Shown here piece by piece: positions 1 to 5,929 of a stretch of DNA of 5,929 nucleotides (positions are counted from its first letter, which is position 1; each line of letters begins with the position of its first letter). The position numbers and the translations under genes were made by a program. This stretch comes from Gammaproteobacteria bacterium (GTDB lineage Bacteria > Pseudomonadota > Gammaproteobacteria > HK1): the NCBI GenBank assembly GCA_013042035.1, contig JABDQX010000216.1, forward strand, positions 1 through 5,929, given 5' to 3'. The notes under the pieces were generated by a model. It did no database searches. It was not told the origin of the DNA and saw only the letters and a list, made by a program, of their open reading frames with translations.

Positions 1-60
1 CACCAGCGGTGTTTGCTCCGATTCCGGTATCTCCGGCAGTTGGAATTCTTGCTGCTTCAT
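1..60 (-). CDS. N-terminal fragment of a transposase, probably IS66-like (cut by window edge)
   Basis: Reading the minus strand from the ATG at 60, twenty codons run open to the window edge and give MKQQEFQLPEIPESEQTPLV. From memory of the family, a short leader with a 'LPEIPESEQTPLV' segment followed by a coiled coil is typical of the N-terminus of IS66-like transposases. Only this leader is visible and no catalytic domain can be inspected. An AAAGG motif lies one base before the ATG, an unusually tight spacing. The frame stays open upstream as far as a stop near 121-126 but contains no other ATG. If correct, an insertion sequence starts between roughly 60 and 240 and extends out of the window to the left. 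Its terminal inverted repeat cannot be identified from one end. The family call is an inference from 20 residues. Confidence 0.45.
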   Translation of the reverse strand, partial: MKQQEFQLPEIPESEQTPLV

Positions 61-254
61 GCCTTTCAGTTTACCCGTTCGATTCGCTTTATCACCAGTC
101 CGTTGCCGCAGGTTAATGAGAAGTTACTTTTTCCGATACCTAACTAATTGATCTTTAAAAAGTTGTATACGGAATTCGCATCATGAACATTGATTGCTCC
201 TTTTCTCCGCTACAATGCCATACTTTTACACATAAATCACACTTCGGTTCACTG

Positions 255-279
255 GCCGGATCAGCGTAGCGCATCCGGC
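255..279. repeat. REP-like extragenic palindrome
   Basis: The arms GCCGGAT (255-261) and ATCCGGC (273-279) are perfectly complementary. Inside them GCG-TAG-CGC adds three more pairs next to a two-base CA bulge. Total stem is ten pairs with a bulge, the usual REP architecture. The core 'GCGTAGCGCATCCGGC' closely resembles the E. coli REP family (GCCTGATGCGCTACGC... type). REPs are mobilised by RAYT (TnpA_REP) transposases and can act as transcription terminators, mRNA stabilisers or gyrase sites. Only one copy is present in this window, so repetitiveness across the genome is inferred. Confidence 0.55.
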
Positions 280-356
280 AAACGCGGCTAATGGCTGGTC
301 CCGGCGGACCGTGTCAGTTTGTTGTGAAATTTAGTCCATATGTTGCCTCGGTCTCG

Positions 357-372
357 GCCACAATCTTGTGGC
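357..372. repeat. Short perfect inverted repeat (6-bp stem, 4-base loop)
   Basis: GCCACA (357-362) and TGTGGC (367-372) flank the loop ATCT. No T-run follows on either strand, so it is not a standard intrinsic terminator. It may be part of a repeat or a chance palindrome. Confidence 0.3.
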
Positions 373-424
373 AAAGCTCTGCATAGGCCACAACGTCCGC
401 CAACCTTGCGTGGGCTGGCCTTAA

Positions 425-607
425 GAGCGTGTCTGAGAAATCCCCGGTCTACTGCGACAGCCCCCGAACTGTGGCCCGCTGCGTTGCGAAAGAGTCAAAA
501 ATCGCGTCATGTAGCTCGCTACACTCCCCGATTTTGCACCGATCGCGCCTTGCGGGACCGCAATCGGGCTACCGCCTCGCCACGACCGGGTATTTTCAGA
601 CACGCTC
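425..607. mobile_element. MITE-like element, 183 bp, complete, copy 1
   Basis: Both ends read inward as GAGCGTGTCTGA followed by a related A-rich stretch and CCGGTC, giving imperfect terminal inverted repeats of about 25 bp. The trinucleotide TAA flanks the element at 422-424 and 608-610, consistent with a 3-bp target duplication of TNA type. That type is known for part of the IS5 superfamily, so cross-mobilisation by such a transposase is an inference. The element carries no credible gene. Its whole length is an imperfect inverted repeat: the central palindrome TGTAGC-TC-GCTACA (510-523) sits on the midpoint, with CAAAAATCG (496-504) and CGATTTTG (529-536) pairing outside it. The right half contains TTGCGG/CCGCAA (550-563). 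A second copy, inverted, lies at 5845-5929. Confidence 0.8.
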
Positions 608-633
608 TAAGAGGCCGCTTTGACCTTAACCTG

Positions 634-661
634 ATGACAAGGTAGATTACCAAGCTATACT
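634..661 (+). promoter_or_regulatory. Probable sigma70-type promoter for the NrfD-family gene
   Basis: ATGACA at 634-639 matches the -35 consensus at five of six bases. TATACT at 656-661 matches the -10 at five of six, and the spacer is 16 bp. The predicted start of transcription is near 668, giving a leader of about 70 bases before the ATG at 739. The promoter lies about 27 bp beyond the end of the MITE, so it is outside the element. The palindrome at 663-683 overlaps the predicted start site. Confidence 0.45.
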
Positions 662-662
662 A

Positions 663-683
663 GCACTCCCATTATAGGAGTGC
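663..683. promoter_or_regulatory. Palindrome overlapping the predicted transcription start, possible operator or 5' hairpin
   Basis: GCACTCC (663-669) and GGAGTGC (677-683) are perfect inverted arms of 7 bp around CATTATA. The position, immediately downstream of the -10 box, suits a repressor site. In RNA it would be a stem-loop at the extreme 5' end of the transcript, where it could slow decay. No U-run follows, so termination is unlikely. No regulator can be named. Confidence 0.35.
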
Positions 684-738
684 CAAACAGAATTTTCCTC
701 GCCACCGAAAAAGCAATCCAACAAAGCGGAAAAATCAG

Positions 739-1996
<1,258 letters not shown>

Positions 1997-2001
<5 letters not shown>

Positions 2002-2110
2002 TTACGATCTGAGGGAGGGGATTATCGAGGGATACGCCGATATTGCTCACGGACGATTCACGGACAGTCTGTCACACGCAAAGATATTCGAGAATGCCAT
2101 CAAGGAGTGA
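1997..2110 (+). pseudogene. Possible C-terminal remnant of a type II antitoxin
   Basis: After the NrfD gene, a frame one base off reads DDYDLREGIIEGYADIAHGR and then FTDSLSHAKIFENAIKE before the TGA at 2108-2110. The pattern 'EG-ADI--GRF--S' followed by a short helical tail resembles the C-termini of small ribbon-helix-helix or Phd/RelB-like antitoxins. There is no start codon of its own. The nearest in-frame ATG (1928) lies inside the NrfD gene, so the DNA-binding half is missing. An ATG at 1998 overlaps the NrfD stop as ATGA but meets TGA after four codons in another frame, which would fit a frameshifted or deleted N-terminus. The identification is by motif impression only. Confidence 0.35.
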
Positions 2111-2148
2111 CGTGAAGAAGGATATGACATTTCTCCGGATAAATTCTA

Positions 2149-2217
2149 ATGGCGAAATTATTTTTCACGGAACGATATCGGCGCGATCTTCAGCGCATAT
2201 ATACGAAAGGAAACTAA
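2149..2217 (+). pseudogene. Possible N-terminal remnant of a RelE/ParE-like toxin
   Basis: A 22-codon frame starts at ATG 2149 and reads MAKLFFTERYRRDLQRIYTK, then GN and TAA at 2215-2217. A short beta strand followed by an 'F-E-YRRDL-RI' helix is how many RelE/ParE ribonuclease or gyrase toxins begin. A complete toxin has about 85-100 residues, so at most a quarter remains and it could not be active. It lies 38 bp after the antitoxin-like frame, in the usual antitoxin-then-toxin order. The remnant stops where the opposite-strand gene ends (2214), suggesting that a deletion removed the rest. A competing frame with GTG at 2112 gives a 41-residue peptide with no family resemblance. Confidence 0.33.
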
Positions 2218-2867
2218 CCGGAATCCCCCGGCCATAATTCCTCGATATTGGAAACGGCAAGATAGACCAGCAGATAGACCTCCGTGCGTCCGCCATCGTA
2301 GACCTGAACCTCCAGGCCGAACCGACGGTCATCGCTTATCAGGAAATAGTAGCTGAAGGCATTGGCCTCTTCTTCGAAATCCGGTAACGCTCGGGAACGG
2401 TAGTCACCGGCATGATAATAGGCGTTGTGTCCCGCTTCCTGGGAATACGCGGTCGCCGTCCAGCCTGCCAGGTGTTCAGGTTCTCCATTGCGGTCGAGGA
2501 TGTGGTGTACACCGGTTTCCGGATCCAACAGGTCGATAAACGCATCCTCATCGAAGATTTTCGCCACATCTTCCGGGAACACGGCGCATCCAATCTCTAT
2601 CCGCTCCCCTCTACCGTTGTCGATCACGGCAAGCCGTAACTCAGTATCGGTTCCTTGAAGTGTGAATACGGTCTTTTTGTGTTGTTCACCCCCAAGATCG
2701 CAGGTATTGATGTCCGCGACACGAAAGGATTGATTGCTCAGGAGCTCTTGACCGGTAAAACCGAATTTGACGATATCACCGGGTTGGAGATCCCTGGGGT
2801 GATCGAGTACGCGGACGGTGTCGTGTCGATCCTGACGCCCGCGAAAGAGGCCCTTTAGTAAGCTCAT
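2214..2867 (-). CDS. Uncharacterised cytosolic protein, 217 aa
   Basis: I do not recognise this protein with certainty. It has no signal peptide or membrane segment and is acidic. After a short basic leader (residues 1-16), a 'DLQPGDIVKFG' segment (26-36) and 'LLSNQSFRV-DINT' (42-55) suggest a small beta-barrel-like N-terminal domain. A region rich in DPETG and HHILDRNGEPEHLAGW (115-136) lies in the middle. The C-terminus ends in beta-strand-like stretches and 'IEELWPGD' (208-215). The opening resembles DUF4178-type proteins, but this is only an impression. AGGA lies seven bases before the ATG at 2865-2867, supporting this start. It is divergent from the RDD gene across a 122-bp gap and convergent with the toxin-antitoxin remnant, overlapping it by four bases. 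Coding quality is good, with a long uninterrupted frame and biased composition. Confidence 0.8.
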   Translation of the reverse strand: MSLLKGLFRGRQDRHDTVRVLDHPRDLQPGDIVKFGFTGQELLSNQSFRVADINTCDLGGEQHKKTVFTLQGTDTELRLAVIDNGRGERIEIGCAVFPEDVAKIFDEDAFIDLLDPETGVHHILDRNGEPEHLAGWTATAYSQEAGHNAYYHAGDYRSRALPDFEEEANAFSYYFLISDDRRFGLEVQVYDGGRTEVYLLVYLAVSNIEELWPGDSG

Positions 2868-2894
2868 GGGTTTTTCCTATGGTAGTATTGGCCG

Positions 2895-2933
2895 TTGACT
2901 TCAGCCATTGACTATTGTCGTTGACTATGGCGA
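2895..2933 (+). repeat. Three 13-bp tandem units, each starting TTGACT
   Basis: TTGACT occurs at 2895-2900, 2908-2913 and 2921-2926, exactly 13 bp apart. The units read TTGACTTCAGCCA, TTGACTATTGTCG and TTGACTATGGCGA. They lie in the divergent intergenic region between the uncharacterised gene and the RDD gene. Each hexamer is a near-consensus -35 box, and only the last is well placed before a -10. Units of 13 bp do not match the helical repeat, so stacked regulator binding on one face is not implied. Slippage duplication of a -35 segment is a simpler explanation. Confidence 0.5.
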
Positions 2934-2950
2934 GCCACGGTCACGATAAC
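2921..2950 (+). promoter_or_regulatory. Probable sigma70-type promoter for the RDD gene
   Basis: TTGACT (2921-2926) matches the -35 at five of six bases. GATAAC (2945-2950) matches the -10 at four of six, with an 18-bp spacer. Predicted transcription start is near 2957. This places the possible upstream starts TTG 2915 and ATG 2927 outside the transcript, and supports ATG 2990 as the start of the RDD gene. Confidence 0.4.
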
Positions 2951-2989
2951 GTCTGTTTTTCAAGAAGAACGATAGATAGCGATACGAAG

Positions 2990-3442
2990 ATGCAACAAAA
3001 TATCTCGCCAGACCCCACTACCTCTCGACCTGCCGGCCTGCTTCGCAGGTTCGGTGCCATGTTCTATGACGGCCTGATACTGTTTGCCATAATCATCTGC
3101 GCACATTTACCGCTTCAGGTGTTTCTCGGAACCGCGGTTATTCTGCCGGGAGACACATGGCATACGGCATATCAGGGCTATCTCCTGGGGGTTTGCTTTT
3201 TATATTTCGGCTGGTGCTGGACCCACGGCGGGCAAACCCTCGGCATGCGCACCTGGCGAATCTACCTGCGGAACAAAGGCAACGGAGATCTTTCCTGGGG
3301 CCAATCGTTGATTCGGTTCCTGTGCGCAATCCTGTCCTGGTCAGTATTCGGAGCGGGTTTTCTTTGGGCACTGGTGGATCGCGAACGCATGACCTGGCAC
3401 GATCGGCTGTCGGGAACAGTTCTGATGTTTATACCACGATAA
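2990..3442 (+). CDS. RDD-family membrane protein
   Basis: This 150-residue protein shows the RDD signature: a basic 'LLRRFGAMFYDGLI' (17-30) carrying the arginine and first aspartate, then 'THGGQTLGMRTWRI' (78-91), and the closing 'TWHDRLSGT' (135-143) with the last aspartate. Hydrophobic segments are at about 22-50, 60-77 and 104-130. RDD proteins are small inner-membrane proteins; some have been linked to sodium/proton exchange or transport, but for most members the role is unknown. The domain begins about 15 residues after ATG 2990. Longer starts (ATG 2927, TTG 2915) are in frame but would add an unrelated leader upstream of the predicted transcription start. No strong ribosome site precedes 2990, only a GAAG touching the ATG. 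It converges on lptG; an RDD gene next to lptG is a common gammaproteobacterial arrangement. Confidence 0.85.
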   Translation: MQQNISPDPTTSRPAGLLRRFGAMFYDGLILFAIIICAHLPLQVFLGTAVILPGDTWHTAYQGYLLGVCFLYFGWCWTHGGQTLGMRTWRIYLRNKGNGDLSWGQSLIRFLCAILSWSVFGAGFLWALVDRERMTWHDRLSGTVLMFIPR

Positions 3443-3461
3443 CTTCGTGCACAACTTTTTT
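3435..3461 (+). terminator. Weak candidate terminator after the RDD gene
   Basis: CACGA (3435-3439) and TCGTG (3445-3449) form a five-pair stem spanning the stop codon TAA. CACAAC and then six T (3456-3461) follow. The stem is short and separated from the T-run by six bases, so it is a poor intrinsic terminator. It is listed because nothing better lies close to the stop. Confidence 0.22.
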
Positions 3462-3511
3462 CGAATCCAGAGAGACAAATGCAACACTCGGATTGTGCGC
3501 CATAAAAAGGC

Positions 3512-3571
3512 AAAAATGGGCGAGAAAGCGGAGTTTACATGAAAGTAAATCAGCATTCCGAGCACATTTTT
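3512..3571. repeat. 60-bp imperfect palindrome between convergent genes, possible dispersed repeat or bidirectional terminator
   Basis: The outer arms AAAAATG (3512-3518) and CATTTTT (3565-3571) are perfectly complementary. The inner arms GTTTAC (3533-3538) and GTAAAT (3545-3550) pair with one wobble around the loop ATGAAA. The 14-base segments between inner and outer arms are equal in length on both sides and only partly complementary. The symmetry suggests a unit rather than chance. The segment 'GCGGAGTTTACATGAAAGTA' seems familiar as a recurrent gammaproteobacterial intergenic motif, but that is memory, unverified. The rest of 3443-3625 holds no credible gene. Confidence 0.45.
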
Positions 3572-3625
3572 ACGCAGTTGAGGGAGTGCAATATAGGTTT
3601 TGCATACAGCTCCAGAGAAAAATTA

Positions 3626-4690
3626 TTAGTGGACTCTCCCCATCATCCACAATCCAAATCCCATGAACACCATGATAGGCACGGATACGCTCAAAAACGG
3701 GCTTATCTCGAATATCAGTCCGATGTGTATGATGGTTTGCTGGATAATGTAAAAACCCACGCCAAGCAAGGCACCGACGACAATCCGTTGCCCAACACCC
3801 ACCGAACGTAACCAACCGAGCACCATGGGAATGGCAATAAAGATCATGACACCGGTTGCGATTGGATAAAGAAGCTTTCCCCAAATCGCAAACTCGTAGA
3901 GCGCACTATTCAATCCGTTATCTTTCAGATAGTTGATGTGACGATACAAATCCAGAATAGACAGGCCTTCGGGCTTGACCTTGACGGCATCCACGACATC
4001 CGGCGCAAATGATGATTCCCATACGGCCTCCGGCAGGTTTCGCCTGACGATGCCCTCTGGTGTCAATTCACTTTGCTGAACATCTTTCAAGATCCACTTT
4101 CCATCCTGGTAATAACCGTTTTTAGCGTAGCTGGAAAATCGCAGTTGGCGCGCACTGTCGAATTCATAGACATAAATATCACCCATCTGATTATCCGGCA
4201 AGATCCTGCGAACATTGATAAAACTTCGTTTATCCCGAACCCAGAACCCATACTGTGTCTTGACGGCGATCTCATCTGATAAGGCAACCGAGCGTCGTTC
4301 CTCGGCAAGACGCTCGGTAGTGGGGACCACAAATTCACCCAGTAACAGCGTAAATATCACCAACACGGAGCCGACCTTCATGACAGAAAGCGAAAGGCGA
4401 GCCAGCGATACCCCAGACGCACGCACTACGGTAAGTTCCGCGCTGCCCGCGAGGTTACCCAATGCCATCAACGTACCAATCAGCGCCGCGATGGGAAAAA
4501 CCGAAAAGGCAAGCCGCGGCATCGTCAGCAACATATGCTCCCCGGCCCGTAACAAGGTGTAATGACCCCGCCCGACATTATCGAGGTCATCGACGAAATC
4601 GATGACCGAAAAAAGCGCTACAAGTACGGCAAGTACAAGCAGGCTCCCCGCCACGACATAAGTGCCAATGTAGCGATCCAATCGTGTCAT
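3626..4690 (-). CDS. lptG: LPS export ABC transporter permease LptG
   Basis: LptG is one of two membrane subunits of LptB2FG, which uses cytoplasmic ATP hydrolysis by LptB to extract lipopolysaccharide from the inner membrane and pass it to LptC and LptA. The 354 residues match the usual length. Membrane segments lie at about 12-32, 55-80, 101-122, 270-292, 302-322 and 333-350. A periplasmic beta-jellyroll domain spans roughly 125-265. The cytoplasmic coupling helix reads 'GNLAGSAELTVVRASGVS' (78-95), and E85 probably corresponds to the conserved glutamate that contacts LptB. The opening MTRLDRYIG is typical of LptG. The ATG at 4688-4690 overlaps the lptF stop as ATGA, indicating translational coupling, with GGA seven bases upstream. 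It is the last gene of its transcript, and no strong terminator follows it. Confidence 0.95.
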   Translation of the reverse strand: MTRLDRYIGTYVVAGSLLVLAVLVALFSVIDFVDDLDNVGRGHYTLLRAGEHMLLTMPRLAFSVFPIAALIGTLMALGNLAGSAELTVVRASGVSLARLSLSVMKVGSVLVIFTLLLGEFVVPTTERLAEERRSVALSDEIAVKTQYGFWVRDKRSFINVRRILPDNQMGDIYVYEFDSARQLRFSSYAKNGYYQDGKWILKDVQQSELTPEGIVRRNLPEAVWESSFAPDVVDAVKVKPEGLSILDLYRHINYLKDNGLNSALYEFAIWGKLLYPIATGVMIFIAIPMVLGWLRSVGVGQRIVVGALLGVGFYIIQQTIIHIGLIFEISPFLSVSVPIMVFMGFGLWMMGRVH

Positions 4691-5802
4691 CGCCGCGTCC
4701 GCGCCTTACGCCACGTTCCGTGCGAATGTTCCATGAACAACGCAATAGCGATAATCAACATGACCGAGCCATGCACCGGCAACAGACCTATCCCGGGACT
4801 CAGATCACCTCGCTCCACCAGCATTCGGGAAATCCCGATAAGGTTGCTGTATACAAAATATGCCAGAATCGCCGTAACCAACTTTGCGTACCTCCCACCA
4901 CTGGATGAAGTGCGGGCAAGAACAACGGCGAGCAGGGACAGAATAATCAGCGATATGGGAAGAGAAAGGCGCCACTGAAGCTCGGCTGCATGACGGGGAC
5001 TGTCGGCCGCGCGTAGCAGCTCGGTGGTCGGCAAGGTATCTATTTTTCGACGTTTCGCCGCTTTATCGGTAACCTTGTCCTCCAGGCGAATCCTATAACG
5101 TTTGAACTGCGTGATCACAAAATCGAGTTCACCTGGTTTACCGGCATAGCGACGACCGCCTTCAAGAACGATAAAGCGTTCTTCCGTGAGTTCGTCCACC
5201 GTTTGATAGGCGCTATCGGCAACCACGATATCACCGCCATCTTTCTGCTGTACCTGAACAAATATATTTTGCATGGAACGCTTATCCGGAGAGAGATCCT
5301 CCACGTAAATAACACGTTTCCCTTTCTTTATTTCCCGAAATCTACCTGGATAAATACCGGTAATATCGGATTTTTGCTTTGCTTCGGCCTTGTACGCATT
5401 TTGAATCGACATAACCTCTGGAGATACGTACAGAGAAAAAAGCATTGTCAGTCCGGCGAAAACAAGGCTCAATCGAAAGATATTCCCGACGATTGCCATC
5501 GGCCCGATACCACTGGAATTCATGGCGGCGATTTCGTTATCTTTATGCATCCTGCCAAGACTGAGCAGAACCGCGATATAAAAGGCGACCGGCATGAAAA
5601 TTTCCAACTTTCTCAAAAGCTGCAGCCCAAGCAACCTGAAAATGACATCCGCCGGTATCGCTCCTGCCGCGGCCTCGGCTAAATACCGTACAAAACGGTG
5701 ACTGACATAGACCAGCAACAAGATCGACAAAACCGCGATAAAGACCAACAGGGTTTCTCGGTAGATGTATTTATTGAGAATCAAGGATCTTTTACTCAGC
5801 AA
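4687..5802 (-). CDS. lptF: LPS export ABC transporter permease LptF
   Basis: LptF pairs with LptG in the LptB2FG exporter of the inner membrane. Membrane segments lie at about 16-34, 50-80, 106-127, 277-297, 307-327 and 340-357, with the periplasmic domain at roughly 130-265. The coupling-helix region 'LGRMHKDNEIAAMNSSGIG' (82-100) contains E90, probably the LptB-contacting glutamate. YPGRF (151-155) and ELQWRLSLPIS (274-284) are family-typical. There is no ATG start. TTG at 5802 gives 371 residues, but a GAAGG motif almost touches it. TTG at 5784 gives MILNKYIYRETL, which aligns better with the E. coli start MIIIRYLVRETL and would make 365 residues, though its ribosome site is weak. The frame upstream is closed by TAA at 5821-5823. 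No good promoter was found; AT-rich TAATAT at 5823-5818 is a possible -10. The gene is followed directly by lptG. Confidence 0.94.
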   Translation of the reverse strand: MLSKRSLILNKYIYRETLLVFIAVLSILLLVYVSHRFVRYLAEAAAGAIPADVIFRLLGLQLLRKLEIFMPVAFYIAVLLSLGRMHKDNEIAAMNSSGIGPMAIVGNIFRLSLVFAGLTMLFSLYVSPEVMSIQNAYKAEAKQKSDITGIYPGRFREIKKGKRVIYVEDLSPDKRSMQNIFVQVQQKDGGDIVVADSAYQTVDELTEERFIVLEGGRRYAGKPGELDFVITQFKRYRIRLEDKVTDKAAKRRKIDTLPTTELLRAADSPRHAAELQWRLSLPISLIILSLLAVVLARTSSSGGRYAKLVTAILAYFVYSNLIGISRMLVERGDLSPGIGLLPVHGSVMLIIAIALFMEHSHGTWRKARTRR

Positions 5803-5844
5803 ACCTTCAAGGTGGGTATATTATTTCTTCTGTTGGGTGCCTTA

Positions 5845-5929
5845 GAGCGTGTCTGACAATTTCCGGTCGTCGCGAGGCGGTAGCCCGATTGCGGTCTCGC
5901 AAGGCGCGGAAGGTGATAAATCGGGGAGT
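5845..5929. mobile_element. MITE-like element, copy 2, inverted and cut by window edge
   Basis: The 85 bases from GAGCGTGTCTGA at 5845 align without gaps to the reverse complement of the right half of copy 1 (607 down to 523), with about ten mismatches by eye, or roughly 88% identity. TTA at 5842-5844 precedes it and fits the same TNA target preference; the matching right flank is outside the window. It sits about 40 bp upstream of the lptF start, so transcription of lptF must begin within or close to it, or come through it. The stem TTGCG-GTCT-CGCAA within it keeps the pairing seen in copy 1. Confidence 0.75.

Larger units (their letters stand above)
61..424. other. Gene-free, hairpin-rich region
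   Basis: No credible gene lies here. The left part (about 120-240) is AT-rich and contains a possible -10 box TACAAT at 211-216 with a poor TTGATT partner at 190-195, spaced only 15 bp apart. The right part is GC-rich and holds three inverted repeats: a REP-like hairpin at 255-279, a GGTCC/GGACC stem with a four-base loop at 297-310, and a GCCACA/TGTGGC stem at 357-372. The octamer GGCCACAA occurs twice, at 356-363 and 386-393. The composition change suggests a junction between insertion-sequence DNA on the left and repeat-laden intergenic DNA on the right. Confidence 0.5.

Noticed and set aside
183..269. 28-codon frame starting ATGAACATTGAT
   Set aside because: No convincing ribosome site, it ends inside the REP-like hairpin, and the composition is not protein-like.
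421..603. 60-codon minus-strand and overlapping plus-strand frames inside the MITE
   Set aside because: The frames arise from the repeat itself, lack ribosome sites, and the homologous frame is not obviously preserved in copy 2.
340..645. 101-codon plus-strand frame over the MITE
   Set aside because: It runs across the element and both flanks, is very rich in arginine and proline, shows no domain, and is explained by GC-rich inverted repeat DNA.
620..661. TTGACC at 620-625 as the -35 for TATACT at 656-661
   Set aside because: The spacer would be 30 bp. ATGACA at 634-639 with 16 bp fits far better.
3157..3666. 169-codon plus-strand frame through the RDD gene end and into lptG
   Set aside because: It overlaps two recognised genes in other frames and crosses the convergent intergenic palindrome.
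3539..3811. 90-codon plus-strand frame starting in the intergenic palindrome
   Set aside because: Its start ATG is the loop of the palindrome, and most of it is antisense to lptG.
5203..5682. 159-codon plus-strand frame antisense to lptF
   Set aside because: Antisense shadow of a well-supported gene, with no domain or ribosome site.

Overview
The window looks like chromosomal DNA of a gammaproteobacterium with many small mobile elements. This rests on lptF-lptG with an RDD-family gene beside them, moderate GC content, E. coli-like sigma70 promoter hexamers and an enterobacterial-style REP-like hairpin. A DsrP-like NrfD-family membrane protein would fit a chemolithotroph such as a sulfur oxidiser. 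That protein stands alone here, so this part of the inference is weak. The species cannot be named from the sequence.

Layout. Positions 1-60 hold the first 20 codons of a minus-strand gene that resembles the start of an IS66-like transposase. Positions 61-424 are gene-free but structured, with a REP-like hairpin and two smaller stem-loops. Positions 425-607 are a complete 183-bp MITE-like element: inverted ends, TAA target duplications, and inverted symmetry over its whole length. Next come a good sigma70-type promoter and a 7-bp palindrome (634-683), then the NrfD-family gene (739-2001). Directly after it, 2002-2217 holds what looks like the wreck of a toxin-antitoxin pair. Then come an uncharacterised cytosolic protein (2867-2214, minus), a promoter region with three 13-bp TTGACT-led repeats, and an RDD-family membrane protein (2990-3442, plus). 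A short convergent intergenic region contains a 60-bp imperfect palindrome. It is followed by lptG (4690-3626) and lptF (5802-4687), co-transcribed on the minus strand with an ATGA overlap. A second copy of the MITE, in inverted orientation, starts at 5845, about 40 bp upstream of lptF, and runs off the window.

Function. LptF and LptG form the membrane heterodimer of the LptB2FG transporter, which extracts lipopolysaccharide from the inner membrane. This is essential housekeeping. The RDD gene is a common neighbour of lptG in gammaproteobacteria, but no shared function is established. The NrfD-like protein is a quinone-interacting membrane anchor whose usual iron-sulfur and catalytic partners are absent from the window. 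The uncharacterised minus-strand protein has no visible link to its neighbours.

No clearly new defence or biosynthetic system is visible. The points most worth a second look are the pair of inverted MITEs bracketing 5.2 kb, the orphan NrfD gene behind a MITE, the toxin-antitoxin remnant, and the repeated TTGACT promoter array.
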